Positions 26,128 to 36,200 of a stretch of 41,486 nt of DNA are shown piece by piece. Origin of the DNA: an uncultured Microbacteriaceae bacterium. GTDB lineage: Bacteria; Actinomycetota; Actinomycetes; Actinomycetales; Microbacteriaceae. The notes beneath the pieces are model-generated. The model made no database searches, was not told the DNA's origin, and was given only the letters and a program-made list of their open reading frames with translations. Each line of letters starts with the position of its first letter. The first letter of the stretch is position 1. A program made the translations under genes and the position numbers. Location: NCBI GenBank assembly GCA_934661165.1, contig CAKUJB010000005.1:1-41486 (forward strand). Direction: 5' to 3'.

Positions 26128-27873
26128 ATGGCGGACCCGACCCCCGAGGAGCTCCAGGCCCAGCTCAAGGCCGCGCAGGAGGCGCTCGCCGCGGCGCAGG
26201 CCGCGCTCGAGGCGGCGAACGCCGCGCAGGCGCCCGCGCCCGCCCCCGCTTCGCCCGACGCGACGAATGCGGTGCCCACCCCCGTCGGCGACGGCCCCCT
26301 CACCGCCGAGCAGGTCGAGGCGATCCGCGCGGGGTACGCGTTCACCGCGCCGAGCATCGAGGTCGGCGCGCTCGTGCAGGGGGAGGCGCTGGCGGGGGTG
26401 CCCGTGCGCATTCCTCTCGGGATGCTCAATCGCCACGGACTCGTCGCCGGCGCGACCGGGACGGGCAAGACCCGCACCCTCCAGGGCCTCGCCGAGCAGC
26501 TGTCGGCGCACGGCGTCGCGGTCTTCGCCGCCGACATCAAGGGCGACCTCTCCGGCGTCGCGACGCCCGGTCCGTCGAGCGAGAAGCTCCTCGAGCGCAC
26601 GGCGTCGATCGGGCAGGACTGGACGCCGGCGAGCTTCCCGACCGAGTTCTACTCGCTCGGCGGGCAGGGGCCGGGGATCCCGATCCGGGCGACCGTGACG
26701 TCGTTCGGCCCGATCCTGCTGTCGAAGGTCCTCGGTCTCAACGACACGCAGGAGTCGAGCCTCGGCCTCGTCTTCCACTACGCCGACGCGCACGAGCTGC
26801 CGCTCGTCGACCTCAAGGACCTCCGCGCCGTCCTGCAGTGGCTCACCTCCGACGAGGGCAAGGGCGAGCTCGCCGCGCTCGGCGGGCTGTCGAAGTCGAC
26901 CGCGGGGGTCATCCTGCGGGAGCTCATCGCGTTCGCCGACCAGGGCGCCGACGTGTTCTTCGGCGAGCCCGAGTTCGACACGACCGAGCTGCTGCGCACC
27001 GCGCTCGACGGCCGGGGCGTCATCTCGCTCCTCGAGATCCCCGAGGTCTATGACAAGCCGCAGCTGTTCTCGACCTTCCTCATGTGGCTGCTCGCCGACC
27101 TCTTCAACGACCTCCCCGAGGTCGGCGACCTCGACAAGCCGAAGCTCGTCTTCTTCTTCGACGAGGCGCACCTCCTCTTCCGCGGCGCGTCGAAGGCGTT
27201 CCTCGAGTCGATCACCGCGATCGTGCGCCTCATCCGGTCGAAGGGCGTCGGCATCGTCTTCGTCACCCAGACGCCGAAGGACGTGCCGAACGACGTCCTC
27301 GCCCAGCTCGGCTCCCGCATCCAGCACCAGCTCCGCGCGCACACGCCCGACGACGCGAAGGCGCTGCGCGCGACGGTCGGCACCTATCCGAAGTCGGGCT
27401 ACGACCTCGAGTCGGTCCTCATGTCGCTCGCGACGGGCGAGGCGATCGTCACGGTCATGAACGAGAAGGGCGCGCCGACGCCGGTCGCCTGGACGCGGCT
27501 GCGCGCGCCGCAGGGCTCGATGTCGCCGAGCGACCCGGCGCTCATCGACCAGACGGTCCTCGCCTCGCCGCTCCACGCTCGGTACGCGACCGAGGTCGAT
27601 CGCGAGTCGGCGTACGAGCTCCTCACGGCGCGGATGGCGGCCTCCGCGGAGCGCGCCGCCGAGGAGGCGGCTGCGCAGGGGGCCGCGCGCGGCACGGCGA
27701 CGGCGCCCGCGAAGACGACCTCCCGCGCGAAGAAGTCGACGGGCGTCGACGGCGCCCGCGTCGGCGAGATGGTCGCCGACACGGTCGACGGCTTCCTCGG
27801 CTCGCGCCGCAAGGGCGCGGTCGGCGGGCGGATCCTCCGCGGCATCTTCGACGTCATCGTCAAGAAGCGGTAG
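26128..27873 (+). CDS. HerA-like ATPase/helicase, DUF853 family (YjgR-like)
   Basis: A 581-residue cytoplasmic P-loop ATPase. The N terminus (about 5-50) is an Ala/Gln-rich helix likely to be a coiled coil. Walker A is GATGTGKT at about 109-116, DIKGDLSG follows, and Walker B is LVFFFDEAH at about 340-348. Conserved segments VTQTPKDVPNDVLAQLGSRIQHQLRA and GTPTP-like VAWTRLRAPQGSM fit the DUF853/HerA-C group. The family is related to DNA-translocating HerA but its role is unsettled. The C terminus is basic and ends GRILRGIFDVIVKKR. The next gene begins seven bases after the stop. Confidence 0.92.
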   Translation: MADPTPEELQAQLKAAQEALAAAQAALEAANAAQAPAPAPASPDATNAVPTPVGDGPLTAEQVEAIRAGYAFTAPSIEVGALVQGEALAGVPVRIPLGMLNRHGLVAGATGTGKTRTLQGLAEQLSAHGVAVFAADIKGDLSGVATPGPSSEKLLERTASIGQDWTPASFPTEFYSLGGQGPGIPIRATVTSFGPILLSKVLGLNDTQESSLGLVFHYADAHELPLVDLKDLRAVLQWLTSDEGKGELAALGGLSKSTAGVILRELIAFADQGADVFFGEPEFDTTELLRTALDGRGVISLLEIPEVYDKPQLFSTFLMWLLADLFNDLPEVGDLDKPKLVFFFDEAHLLFRGASKAFLESITAIVRLIRSKGVGIVFVTQTPKDVPNDVLAQLGSRIQHQLRAHTPDDAKALRATVGTYPKSGYDLESVLMSLATGEAIVTVMNEKGAPTPVAWTRLRAPQGSMSPSDPALIDQTVLASPLHARYATEVDRESAYELLTARMAASAERAAEEAAAQGAARGTATAPAKTTSRAKKSTGVDGARVGEMVADTVDGFLGSRRKGAVGGRILRGIFDVIVKKR

Positions 27874-27880
27874 TCGACGA

Positions 27881-28456
27881 ATGCGCGAGCGCGGCCGCCG
27901 CACGGCGCTCGCCGTGGTCATCGGCGTCCCGCTGCTGCTCCTCGTCGTCGTGCTCGTCGTGGGTGCCGTGGTGACGGGACTCGAGCGCGGTGCCGGGGGA
28001 GCCGGCGGCGCGGGCGATTCGGCCGGGGCCGTCGAGGAAGGGCCGACCGGCGCAGGTGTGCCGACCGGCGAGGAGGGCACCGGCGCGAGCGTGGGCGTCG
28101 GCGCGGGCGACGGCACCGGCTCGGGCAAGGGCGCCGAGGCCGGGCCCGCGGTCGACCCGGTCCCGTACGACCACGCGACGTGGTGCTCGCCCGAGCGCGG
28201 CGACTGCGTGCGGGTCGACCTGCCGCGCGTCGAGGGCTTCGGCGGCGCCTCGCTCGTCACCCGCATGCCGACCGCGGCGGACCCGGACGGCTGCTGGCGC
28301 GCGCTCGCGGCGGACTTCTGGCTCTGGTACTGCCCGCCCGGCGCGGTCGTCGACACCGAGGCGCATGCCGCGGTCGACGCCCAGGACGCCGAGCTCGAGC
28401 GCCTCTACGTCAAGTTCAAGAACCTCGAAGGCTGGCGCTACCTCCGCGCCGAGTGA
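27881..28456 (+). CDS. small membrane-anchored extracellular protein, unknown function
   Basis: A 191-residue protein not recognised as a known family. Residues about 8-33 form one membrane helix after a basic RERGRR start. A Gly/Ala/Glu-rich linker (about 35-90) follows. The C-terminal domain has four cysteines (WCSPERGDC and GCW...WYC) likely to form disulphides outside the cell. It begins seven bases after the HerA-like ATPase stop and is probably cotranscribed. No clear ribosome-binding site; a GAATGCG word spans the start codon. Confidence 0.75.
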   Translation: MRERGRRTALAVVIGVPLLLLVVVLVVGAVVTGLERGAGGAGGAGDSAGAVEEGPTGAGVPTGEEGTGASVGVGAGDGTGSGKGAEAGPAVDPVPYDHATWCSPERGDCVRVDLPRVEGFGGASLVTRMPTAADPDGCWRALAADFWLWYCPPGAVVDTEAHAAVDAQDAELERLYVKFKNLEGWRYLRAE

Positions 28457-28476
28457 GCGAGCCGCGGCGCGGCCGC

Positions 28477-28547
28477 GCGAAGTGAAGGACGATCGGGGCT
28501 CTCGGTCGCACTATCCACCCCGTGCGACCGATCCTCCTTCACTTCGC
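28477..28547. terminator. long inverted repeat, candidate terminator between small membrane protein and tRNA-Ser
   Basis: The left arm begins GCGAAGTGAAGG at 28477 and the right arm ends CCTTCACTTCGC at 28547. The outer 20 bp pair with a single mismatch. An inner CGGTCGCAC (28503-28511) pairs with GTGCGACCG (28522-28530). The left arm carries about nine extra bases, seen as a bulge. The two genes flanking it converge, so it may terminate both. The rest of 28457-28604 shows nothing else. Confidence 0.55.
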
Positions 28548-28604
28548 ACGTCGGGGCAGGAAGGCGCGGGGCCGCGCGGTGCGCGGGCTGGAGTCGGAGA
28601 TCGG

Positions 28605-28689
28605 CGGAGGAGGGGGGATTCGAACCCCCGAGGGCTTGCACCCAACACGCTTTCCAAGCGTGCGCCATAGGCCACTAGGCGACACCTCC
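28605..28689 (-). tRNA. tRNA-Ser (anticodon GGA)
   Basis: Class II tRNA of 85 nt. The acceptor stem pairs GGAGGTG with CTCCTCC, with one T-T mismatch at position 6. The anticodon stem CACGC/GCGTG encloses TTGGAAA, giving GGA for TCC codons. The long variable arm and the T arm GGGGG-TTCGAAT-CCCCC are present. The discriminator is G; CCA is not encoded. Confidence 0.93.
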
Positions 28690-28897
28690 AGGCGGGCCCC
28701 CCGGGGCGCACCCCGCGAGACCGTCCTCCATGGTACCGGACGGCCGACATGAAGGGACTCCCCGCGCACCCGCCAGAGCCCGGTTACCCTTGCTGCGTCT
28801 CCGCCCTGGGGGAGTTGGCCTGGATGGCGCCACGCGGGGAGCCGGGATGATTCTACCGGCCGCGCGCCGCGCATTCCTCCGAGTGTGTATGAACGCG

Positions 28898-28948
28898 CCG
28901 AGTGTGCAGGAACATCCGTGCACCTTCGGCACGATCATGCACACTCGG
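28898..28948. promoter_or_regulatory. nested inverted repeat in the long leader of the kinase operon
   Basis: CCGAGTGTGCA (28898-28908) pairs with TGCACACTCGG (28938-28948), and inside the loop CGTGC (28917-28921) pairs with GCACG (28929-28933). A partial direct copy of the left arm, CCGAGTGTGTATGAAC, starts at 28879. This lies in the 406-nt non-coding stretch 28690-29095, which also carries two GAATGCG words (28871, 28976) and no gene I can support. It may be an operator for a dimeric regulator. Confidence 0.5.
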
Positions 28949-29020
28949 CGGAGAGTCGGGCGGGCGAGCAGGCAGGAATGCGCACGGTCGCGCCCCGGAC
29001 CCGCCGTCACCCGCGCCGGA

Positions 29021-29026
29021 TACGAT
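29021..29026 (+). promoter_or_regulatory. candidate -10 box of the kinase operon
   Basis: TACGAT fits TANNNT and would start transcription around 29033, giving a leader of about 60 nt before the GTG at 29096. No clear -35 box. Confidence 0.35.
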
Positions 29027-29095
29027 TCCAGGGCAGGGGCGCGGGGTCCGCGCACGGCGTACCCAGCCCCGCCCAGCGCCGAGAACGGAGGTCCA

Positions 29096-30244
29096 GTGGC
29101 TCGTCGTCCGCAGTCGACGCCGCCGGTGCTCCCGGGGTACTCGTACGTGCGCCCGCTCGGGGCGGGGGGATTCGCCGACGTGTTCCTCTACGAGCAGGAC
29201 ATGCCGCGCCGCGTCGTCGCGGTGAAGGTGCTGTCGACGGACGCGATCAACGCGCAGGCGCGTGCGCAGTTCGTCGCGGAGGCGGACGTCATGGCGCGGC
29301 TGAGCGCCCACCCGAGCATCCTCACGATCTACGAGGCGTCGATCTCCGCGGACGGCCGCCCGTACCTCGCGACCGAGTACTGCCCCGAGTCCCTCGGCGA
29401 CCGGTACAAGCAGGCGCCGCTGCCGCTCGGCCTCGTCCTCGACGCGGGCGTCCGGATGGCGGGCGCGCTCGAGACGGCGCACCGCAGCGGCGTCCTCCAC
29501 CGCGACATCAAGCCGTCGAACATGCTCGTCACGACGCTCGGCCAGCCGGTGCTGTCGGACTTCGGGATCGCGGCGGCCCTCAACCCGTACGCCGACGACG
29601 ACCAGGTCGTCGCGATGTCGGTGCCGTGGTCGAGCCCCGAGGTCGTGAGCGAGGTGTCGACCGGGTCGGTGACGACGGAGGTGTGGAGCCTCGGCGCGAC
29701 GCTGTACACGCTGCTCGCGGGTCGCACGCCGTTCGCCGAGTCGGTGCGGGAGAAGAACACGCGCGAGCTCATGAAGGCCCGCGTCGTCCGCGCCCGGTAC
29801 ACGGCGATCGGCCGGACCGACATCGCGCCGGAGGTCGAGCACCTCCTCGCGCGCCTCATGTCGAAGGACCCCGCCGCCCGCCCCCAGTCGATGCTCGAGG
29901 TCGGCGAGCTGCTCCGCGGACTGCAGGCGCACCTCGGCCTGCTCGCGACCCCGCTCGAGGTCGTCGGCCACCAGTGGGCGCTCTCGCAGACTGCCTCCCC
30001 GTTCAGCGAGGCGGCCGCCCAGCAGCAGCGCGGGCCGGTCCTCTCGACCGTGCAGGAGGACTCCCGCCGGGCCGCCCGGGCGGAGCGCGACCTGCGCCGT
30101 CGCGCGACGGTCGGCGCGGAGGGGCTCGAGGCCGACGCCGGTCGCCGCGGGGCGTCGCGCGCCTGGCTCGTCGGCGGCGGCATCGCGGCGGGCGTCCTCG
30201 TCGTCGGGGTCGTCGCCGTGCTCCTCGCGGGAGCGCTCGGCTGA
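29096..30244 (+). CDS. Hanks-type Ser/Thr protein kinase, PknB-like, with C-terminal membrane helix
   Basis: A 382-residue kinase. The glycine loop is LGAGGFADVF, the ATP-binding Lys44 is in VAVKVL, the catalytic Asp137 is in HRDIKPSN and Asp155 is in SDFG. VPWSSPEVV matches the activation-segment end. The kinase domain covers about 15-275. A linker follows and a single membrane helix at about 356-379 lies at the very end, leaving only about three residues outside. It therefore lacks the PASTA or other sensor domain of typical PknB proteins. GTG 29096 was chosen because GGAG lies upstream and the domain starts right after. Its stop overlaps the start of the giant Ig-like protein (TGATG), implying coupled translation. 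Confidence 0.93.
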   Translation: MARRPQSTPPVLPGYSYVRPLGAGGFADVFLYEQDMPRRVVAVKVLSTDAINAQARAQFVAEADVMARLSAHPSILTIYEASISADGRPYLATEYCPESLGDRYKQAPLPLGLVLDAGVRMAGALETAHRSGVLHRDIKPSNMLVTTLGQPVLSDFGIAAALNPYADDDQVVAMSVPWSSPEVVSEVSTGSVTTEVWSLGATLYTLLAGRTPFAESVREKNTRELMKARVVRARYTAIGRTDIAPEVEHLLARLMSKDPAARPQSMLEVGELLRGLQAHLGLLATPLEVVGHQWALSQTASPFSEAAAQQQRGPVLSTVQEDSRRAARAERDLRRRATVGAEGLEADAGRRGASRAWLVGGGIAAGVLVVGVVAVLLAGALG

Positions 30245-33200
30245 TGGCGCCGCGCCGGCCGCGGGCCCGCACGGTCGTCGCCTGGGCCGGCGGCGTCACC
30301 GCGGCCGCGCTCCTCATCACGGGCGCGGCGGTCGCGCAGGGCTACGACGCCGAGGACCTCCCGGTCATCGAGACGAATGTGTGGGTCTCGCGCGACGCGT
30401 CCGGCGGCCAGTACGCGAAGGTGAACACCGACATCGCGGAGATCGCCTCCGTCAACGCGGCGCAGGGCCTCGCGGGCATCGCCCAGTCGGGCTCGGCCGC
30501 GTTCGTCTTCGGCGCGGGCCACACTCGGTACTGGCCGCTCGACGCCGCGGCACCGCTCGACATCGGCGCCGAGGACGCGGACCCGGCCGGCGGCGCCTCC
30601 GCGCTGCCGAGCGCGGGCGAGGGCGTCGAGACCCCCGCCGGCACGTCGGGCCGGCTCGCGGTCGGCCCGTTCCTGCTCTTCACCGGCCCCCTGCCGTCGT
30701 GGGCGCTCGCCCGCGAGGTCGCGGTCGCCTCGGAGCCGGCGATCCACGTCCTCGACCCGTACTCGGCGCTCGAGCCCCCCGCCCCGGACGCCGACTTCGC
30801 GGCGGCGGCCGCGAGCATCTCGAGGAATGGGCGGGTCGCCATGTACTCGACGCAGGCGGCCGAGCGCCGGGTCGTCCTGCACGACACGTCGACGGGCGAG
30901 TGGGGCGCGGAGGTCATCGCGTCGCCCCCGGCATCGGCGGCGGGCCTGCAGCTGAGCTTCGTCGGCGACCGCTGGGTGCTCCTCGCCGCGGCGGGCGGCG
31001 GCGAGTCGCGGCTGTGGGTCGCGGGCCGGGACGAGCCGTTCGCGCTGCCGGACGTCGGCGGCGAGGGGCTGCTCCAGACGCCGGGCGCGGCGGCCGACAC
31101 GGTCGCGATCGCGCATGCGGGCGGGCTCGCGCTCGTCGACCTCGCGGACGGCGCCGTCGAGTCGATCGACGCGTCGGGGACGCCGGCGCGGCCCGAGGCG
31201 GTCGGCGACGGCGTCGCGGCGGCCTGGCTCACGACCGGCGGCGGCGCGCTCTGGACGAGCGGCGGCGGGCTCGTCGACCTCGTCATCGACGGCGGCGAGT
31301 TCGAGCAGAACGTCGACGTCGCCCCGACGCTCGCCTCGAACGGCGACCGCGCGGTCCTCGTCGAGTCGACGACGGGCATGCTCTGGTCGGTGCCGGACGG
31401 CGTCCTCATCCCGCTCGCGGCCTGGACGGCAGGGGAGCCGCCGCCGCAGGAGGGCGAGGTCGAGGTCCCGGACGCGTCGACGCAGGAGCCGCCGGTCGCG
31501 GAGCCGGACGCGTTCGGCGTGCGCGCGGGGGCGCACGCGATCCTCCCTGTCCTCTACAACGACCACGACGCGAACGCGACCGACGTGCTCAGCATCGACC
31601 CCGCCTCGGTCGAGGGCCTCGACCCCGCGTTCGGGACGCTCGCGCTCGTCGGCGGCGACCAGAGTCTCGTCATCGACGTCGCGGGCGGCCTCGAGTCGGC
31701 GACCTTCAGCTACCGCGTCACCGACGGCACCGCCGTGAGCCCGCCGACGACCGTGACGCTCCGCCTCTCGACCGGCAATGCCGCGCCCGTGTGGTGCGAC
31801 GACTGGGTCGAGCCGAGCTGCTTCGTCGACTGGCCCGCCCCGCAGCTCGCCGTCGGCGGCACGGTCGGCGTCGACGTCCTCAAGGGCTGGGTCGACCCGG
31901 ACGGCGACGCCATGGTCCTCGCCTCCGCGATCCCCGAGACCGGCGCCCCGCTCGTCGCGATGCCGGGCGCCGACGGCTCGCTCGCGATCGGCCATGTCGA
32001 GGAGCGCGGCGGCGCGGGCGTCTACGCGGTCGAGGTGCGCGTCATGGACGCGCGCGGCGCGGTCTCCGAGCCGCGGGAGCTCCTCGTCGAGGTCGCGCCG
32101 ATCCCCGGCTTCACGGTGACGAACGGCATGGTGCTCGGCCGCCCGGGCGAGTGGACGCGCGCGGAGATCGGGGACTTCGCGGCGGGCGGCAGCGGCACGT
32201 TCCGCATCGCGGACGCGGTCGACGTCTCCTCGACACTCGGCGGCGTCGAAGTCGACTGGAATCCCGCGAGCGGCACCCTCGACCTCCGCGCCGAGGAGCT
32301 CGGCAGCCATCTCGTCTCCGTGCTCGTCGTCGACGCGGCGACGCAGCACCAGCGCACCGTCATCCTCCGCTACCAGGTCGCCGCGGAGGCGAGCGCGGCG
32401 CTCCCGCCGCTCACCGCATTCGTCCGACCCGGCGAGGACACCGTCGTCGATGTGCTGCGCGCGGCGTCGAACACGACCGGCCAGGTGCTGCTCCTGACGA
32501 ATGCGGTGAGCGACTCCGCCGCGGTCGCCGCCGCGGTCGTCGACCAGTCCGCGGTGCAGATCCGGGCGGCTGATGCGGGCGGCGGCGAGGGGCCGCTCGG
32601 CACGGTCCGGCTCACCGCGACGGCCGCGGACGGCCGCACGGTCTCCGGCTCGCTCACCGTCTTCCTCGTCGCGCCGACGAGCGGGACGCCGCCCATCGCC
32701 CTCAACGACTCGGCGACGGTCCGTGCGGGGGAGGTCATCGACGTCGACGTGCTCGCGAACGACGTCGCGCCGCGCGGGGAGCGCCCCGCGCTCCACCCCG
32801 AGGTCACGGGCAGCGGGGCGTCGGGGGAGCTCACCTTCGCCTCCGGCGACGTGCTGCGCTACCGGGCCCCCGAGGTGCCGGGCACGTACACCGTCTTCTA
32901 CTACGCGTACCTGCCGAGCTCGCCGACGCTGCTGTCGCGGGCGCAGGTCACCGTGCAGGTCCTCGCCCCCGGCGCGAACCGCGCCCCGCAGGCGCTCGAC
33001 CTCGAGGCACGGGTGCTCGCGGGTCGCAGCGTCGAGATCCCCGTCGACCTCGCGTCGATCGACCCGGACGGCGACCGGGTCGTCCTCGACGCGGTCACGC
33101 AGCCCGCGAGCCCCGAGCTCGGCGCGGTCATGATCGGCGCGGACGGCCGCTCGCTCGTCTTCACCGCCCCGGAGATGAACCAGGAGCGGCCGACACCCGG

Positions 33201-36200
33201 CTGGCAGGCCGAGTTCGCGTACACGGTGCGCGACAGCGGCGGCGAGACCGACTCGGCGACGGTCCGCGTCGGCGTGAGCGTCCAGGACTTCGCGGATGTG
33301 ACGCCCATCGTCTTCAGCGACCACGTGCAGGTGCGTGCCGGCACGACGGGGCCGATCACGGTCGAGCCGCTGCGCAACGACCGCGACCCCGCGCTCGCCG
33401 GCGCGGTCGCGTCGAGCCAGCGCGGGACCGGCCTCAGGATCATCGACCTCCGGCCGAACATGCCGGGCAGCGAGTCCGACCCCGGATCCCCGGCGGCCGC
33501 CGCCGCGGCGCTCCTCGTCCCGCCGACCGGGCCGACGGTCGCGACCGAGACGCAGTCGCCCGACCCATACCCGGACGGCGTCGTCGCGTTCGAGCTCGCC
33601 CCGGACACGGCGCCTGGCACCTACGTGTACCTCTACACGGTCGAGTCGCGGCAGACGACGTCGACGGCGCAGGCCCTCATCGTGCTCACCGTCACGGAGG
33701 CGCCGGCCCCCGACCGTCCGGCGATCCGCGACACGACCGTCACCGCCGCCGACCGCGGCCGTCTGACCGCGGGCGGCATCGACGTGCTCACGGGGAAGGT
33801 GTCGTGGCCGACGGGCGATGTCGCGGCGCTCGCGGCGACGCTCGAGCTCGCCCCTGGCGCCCCCGCGGGCTTCAGCGTCCGCGAGGGCACGAGCCGGATC
33901 CAGGGCGAGCTGCCGAGCCAGGGCGCCGTCATCCCGTTCCAGGTCTCGGGGACGGACCGCACGGGCGAGGCGTTCACGACGTACGGCTTCCTGCGCATCC
34001 CCGCCTTCGACGACTTCCGGCTCACGGTCGCGGCGAAGCCCGCGCCCATCCGCGAGGAGACGAGTGACGAGTTCGACCTCGCCGACGTCCTCGCGATCGG
34101 CGACGCCGACACGGTCGAGGTGCGCGTCGACGGGCCGTTCACGGTGCACCGCCCCCTCTCGTCGTGCGAGCACGTCGGCGGCTCGGTCATCCGGTACCAG
34201 GCGGGCTACTTCCCGATGTTCACGGACTCGTGCACGCTCCAGGCGCGGCTCGTCGGCCAGTCGGACGACTCGTGGTCGACGATCGTCGTGCCGATCGACA
34301 TCGAGCCGAAGGACCCACTCGCGATCCTCACCCCCGTGACGCTCACGCTGTCGATCACGCAGGCGCCCGTGCGGATCGACCTCTACGACAGCGTCGTCAC
34401 CTGGTACGGCGGCCGCGCGCTCGACCCGCTCGCCGACCTCGCCTTCACGTGGGAGTACACGGGCAGCCAGTTCGACGTGTCGCCGCCGAGCGGCGCCGGC
34501 ACGGGCCCGGACCAGGTGCTCACGGTGCAGGCCCGGGGCGACGCGCGCACCGGGACGCGGGAGTCGATCCGGGTCGGGCTCAGGTACACGACGGCCGAGG
34601 GCTTCGCCTTCGACCAGTCGGTGAACATCGTGCTCTACGTCGGCCTCGCCCCGCCGGAGCGCCCGAGCGGCGCGAGCCTCGCGCTGAGCTGCAGCACGCG
34701 CAGCCAGCCGACCGGCTGCGAGCTGCCCGTCATCCTCGCGCAGGACGGCTTCGGCCAGTTCAACCCGATTCGCGCCGCGGCGGGCGACACGGCGCTGCGC
34801 CTCGTCGGCGTCGGCGGCGGCACCGCCCAGACGGCCGTGTGCACGGGGGTCGCGAACGTGCAGATCCAGGGCGTGTCGCTCCGCTTCACCTGGCTCCCGT
34901 CGGACGACCCAGCGAAGCCGTTCGGTGGCGAATGCGTCGTCCCGTTCACGGTGCAGGACGCGCAGGGCCGCACCGGCCAGGGGCAGATCGCGCTCACCGC
35001 GGAGGGCTTCCCGCAGCGCCCCGACACCCCGGTCACCGCCGCGTACGGCCCCGACTGGGTCGACATCGACGTCCCGCTCGGGCAGGCGACGAGCGCGTTC
35101 CCCGCCGTCACGGGCGTCTCGCTGCGCAGCGGCAGCACGACGGTCGCGAACCAGAGCTGCGCCCGCCTCGACGTCGGCGCCTTCCGCTGCCGCGTGACGG
35201 GGCTCGCCAACGGCGTCGAGCACGTCTGGCAGGCGGTGACGATCAACTCGGTCGGCGAGTCCGCGCCGACCGCGATGCGGGCGCCGACGAATGCGTACGA
35301 GCCCCCCGCATTCATCGCCGGTCCGACGTACTACACCCGGCAGTTCGACGCGGCGCTCACCACCCCGGCCTCGGGCATCCTGCTCGTCCACGAGGCGTGC
35401 GCCGACGCTGACGCCGAGCGGATCCGCTTCGTCATCACCGACGCCGTCACGACGCGGACGGTGACGAAGGCCGTCGACTCGGCCGGCTGCGTCGCGGGCG
35501 ACAGCAGCCTCGACGGCATCACCCCGGCGCCGGGCGGCGTGCACATCGCCGCGACCCCCTTCAGCAGCTTCGCCCCGCCGGTCATCGGGACGGTCGCCGG
35601 GACGAATGCGGGGGGCTCGGATCAGCAGTCCGTCACCGTCCGCGGCGCCCCGGCCGCGACGGCCCTCACCGTCACGCCGAACGCGGGCAGCACGAGCGTC
35701 GCGCTGAGCGTCGTCTTCGACCGGCGCTCGGGCGACGGCACCCAGCAGGTCGCGTTCCTCGCCTGGGCCGCGGGGCAGCCCGGCACGACGCCGCCGACGT
35801 GCGCCGCGGCCGCCGACGGCGCGACCTCGGACGGCGGCAGCCCGTTCCTCCTCAACTCGTTCACCGTCGCGCCGGGCGTCGGCACCGCGCGGCACGTCAC
35901 CGGCGCCGCGACGAGCGCGAGCTTCGCGGTCGACGGCTCCGCGACGGGGCTCGAGCCGAACCGGCGGTACACGTTCATGGCGTGCGTCACCGTCGGCTAC
36001 GGCTGGGCGTCGGCGACCTCCGCGCCGGTCTGGCTCGTCCAGGACCCGGGCGCGCCGACCGCCGCCGACATGACGTACACCCCCGAGGCGACCGCCGCGA
36101 CGATGAACGCCGCGCACCTCACCGCCCCGGGGCCCGGCGTCGACGGCCCGGCGTTCGTGTGGACGGTCCCCGACACCGACCCGGCGAACAACGCCGCCGC

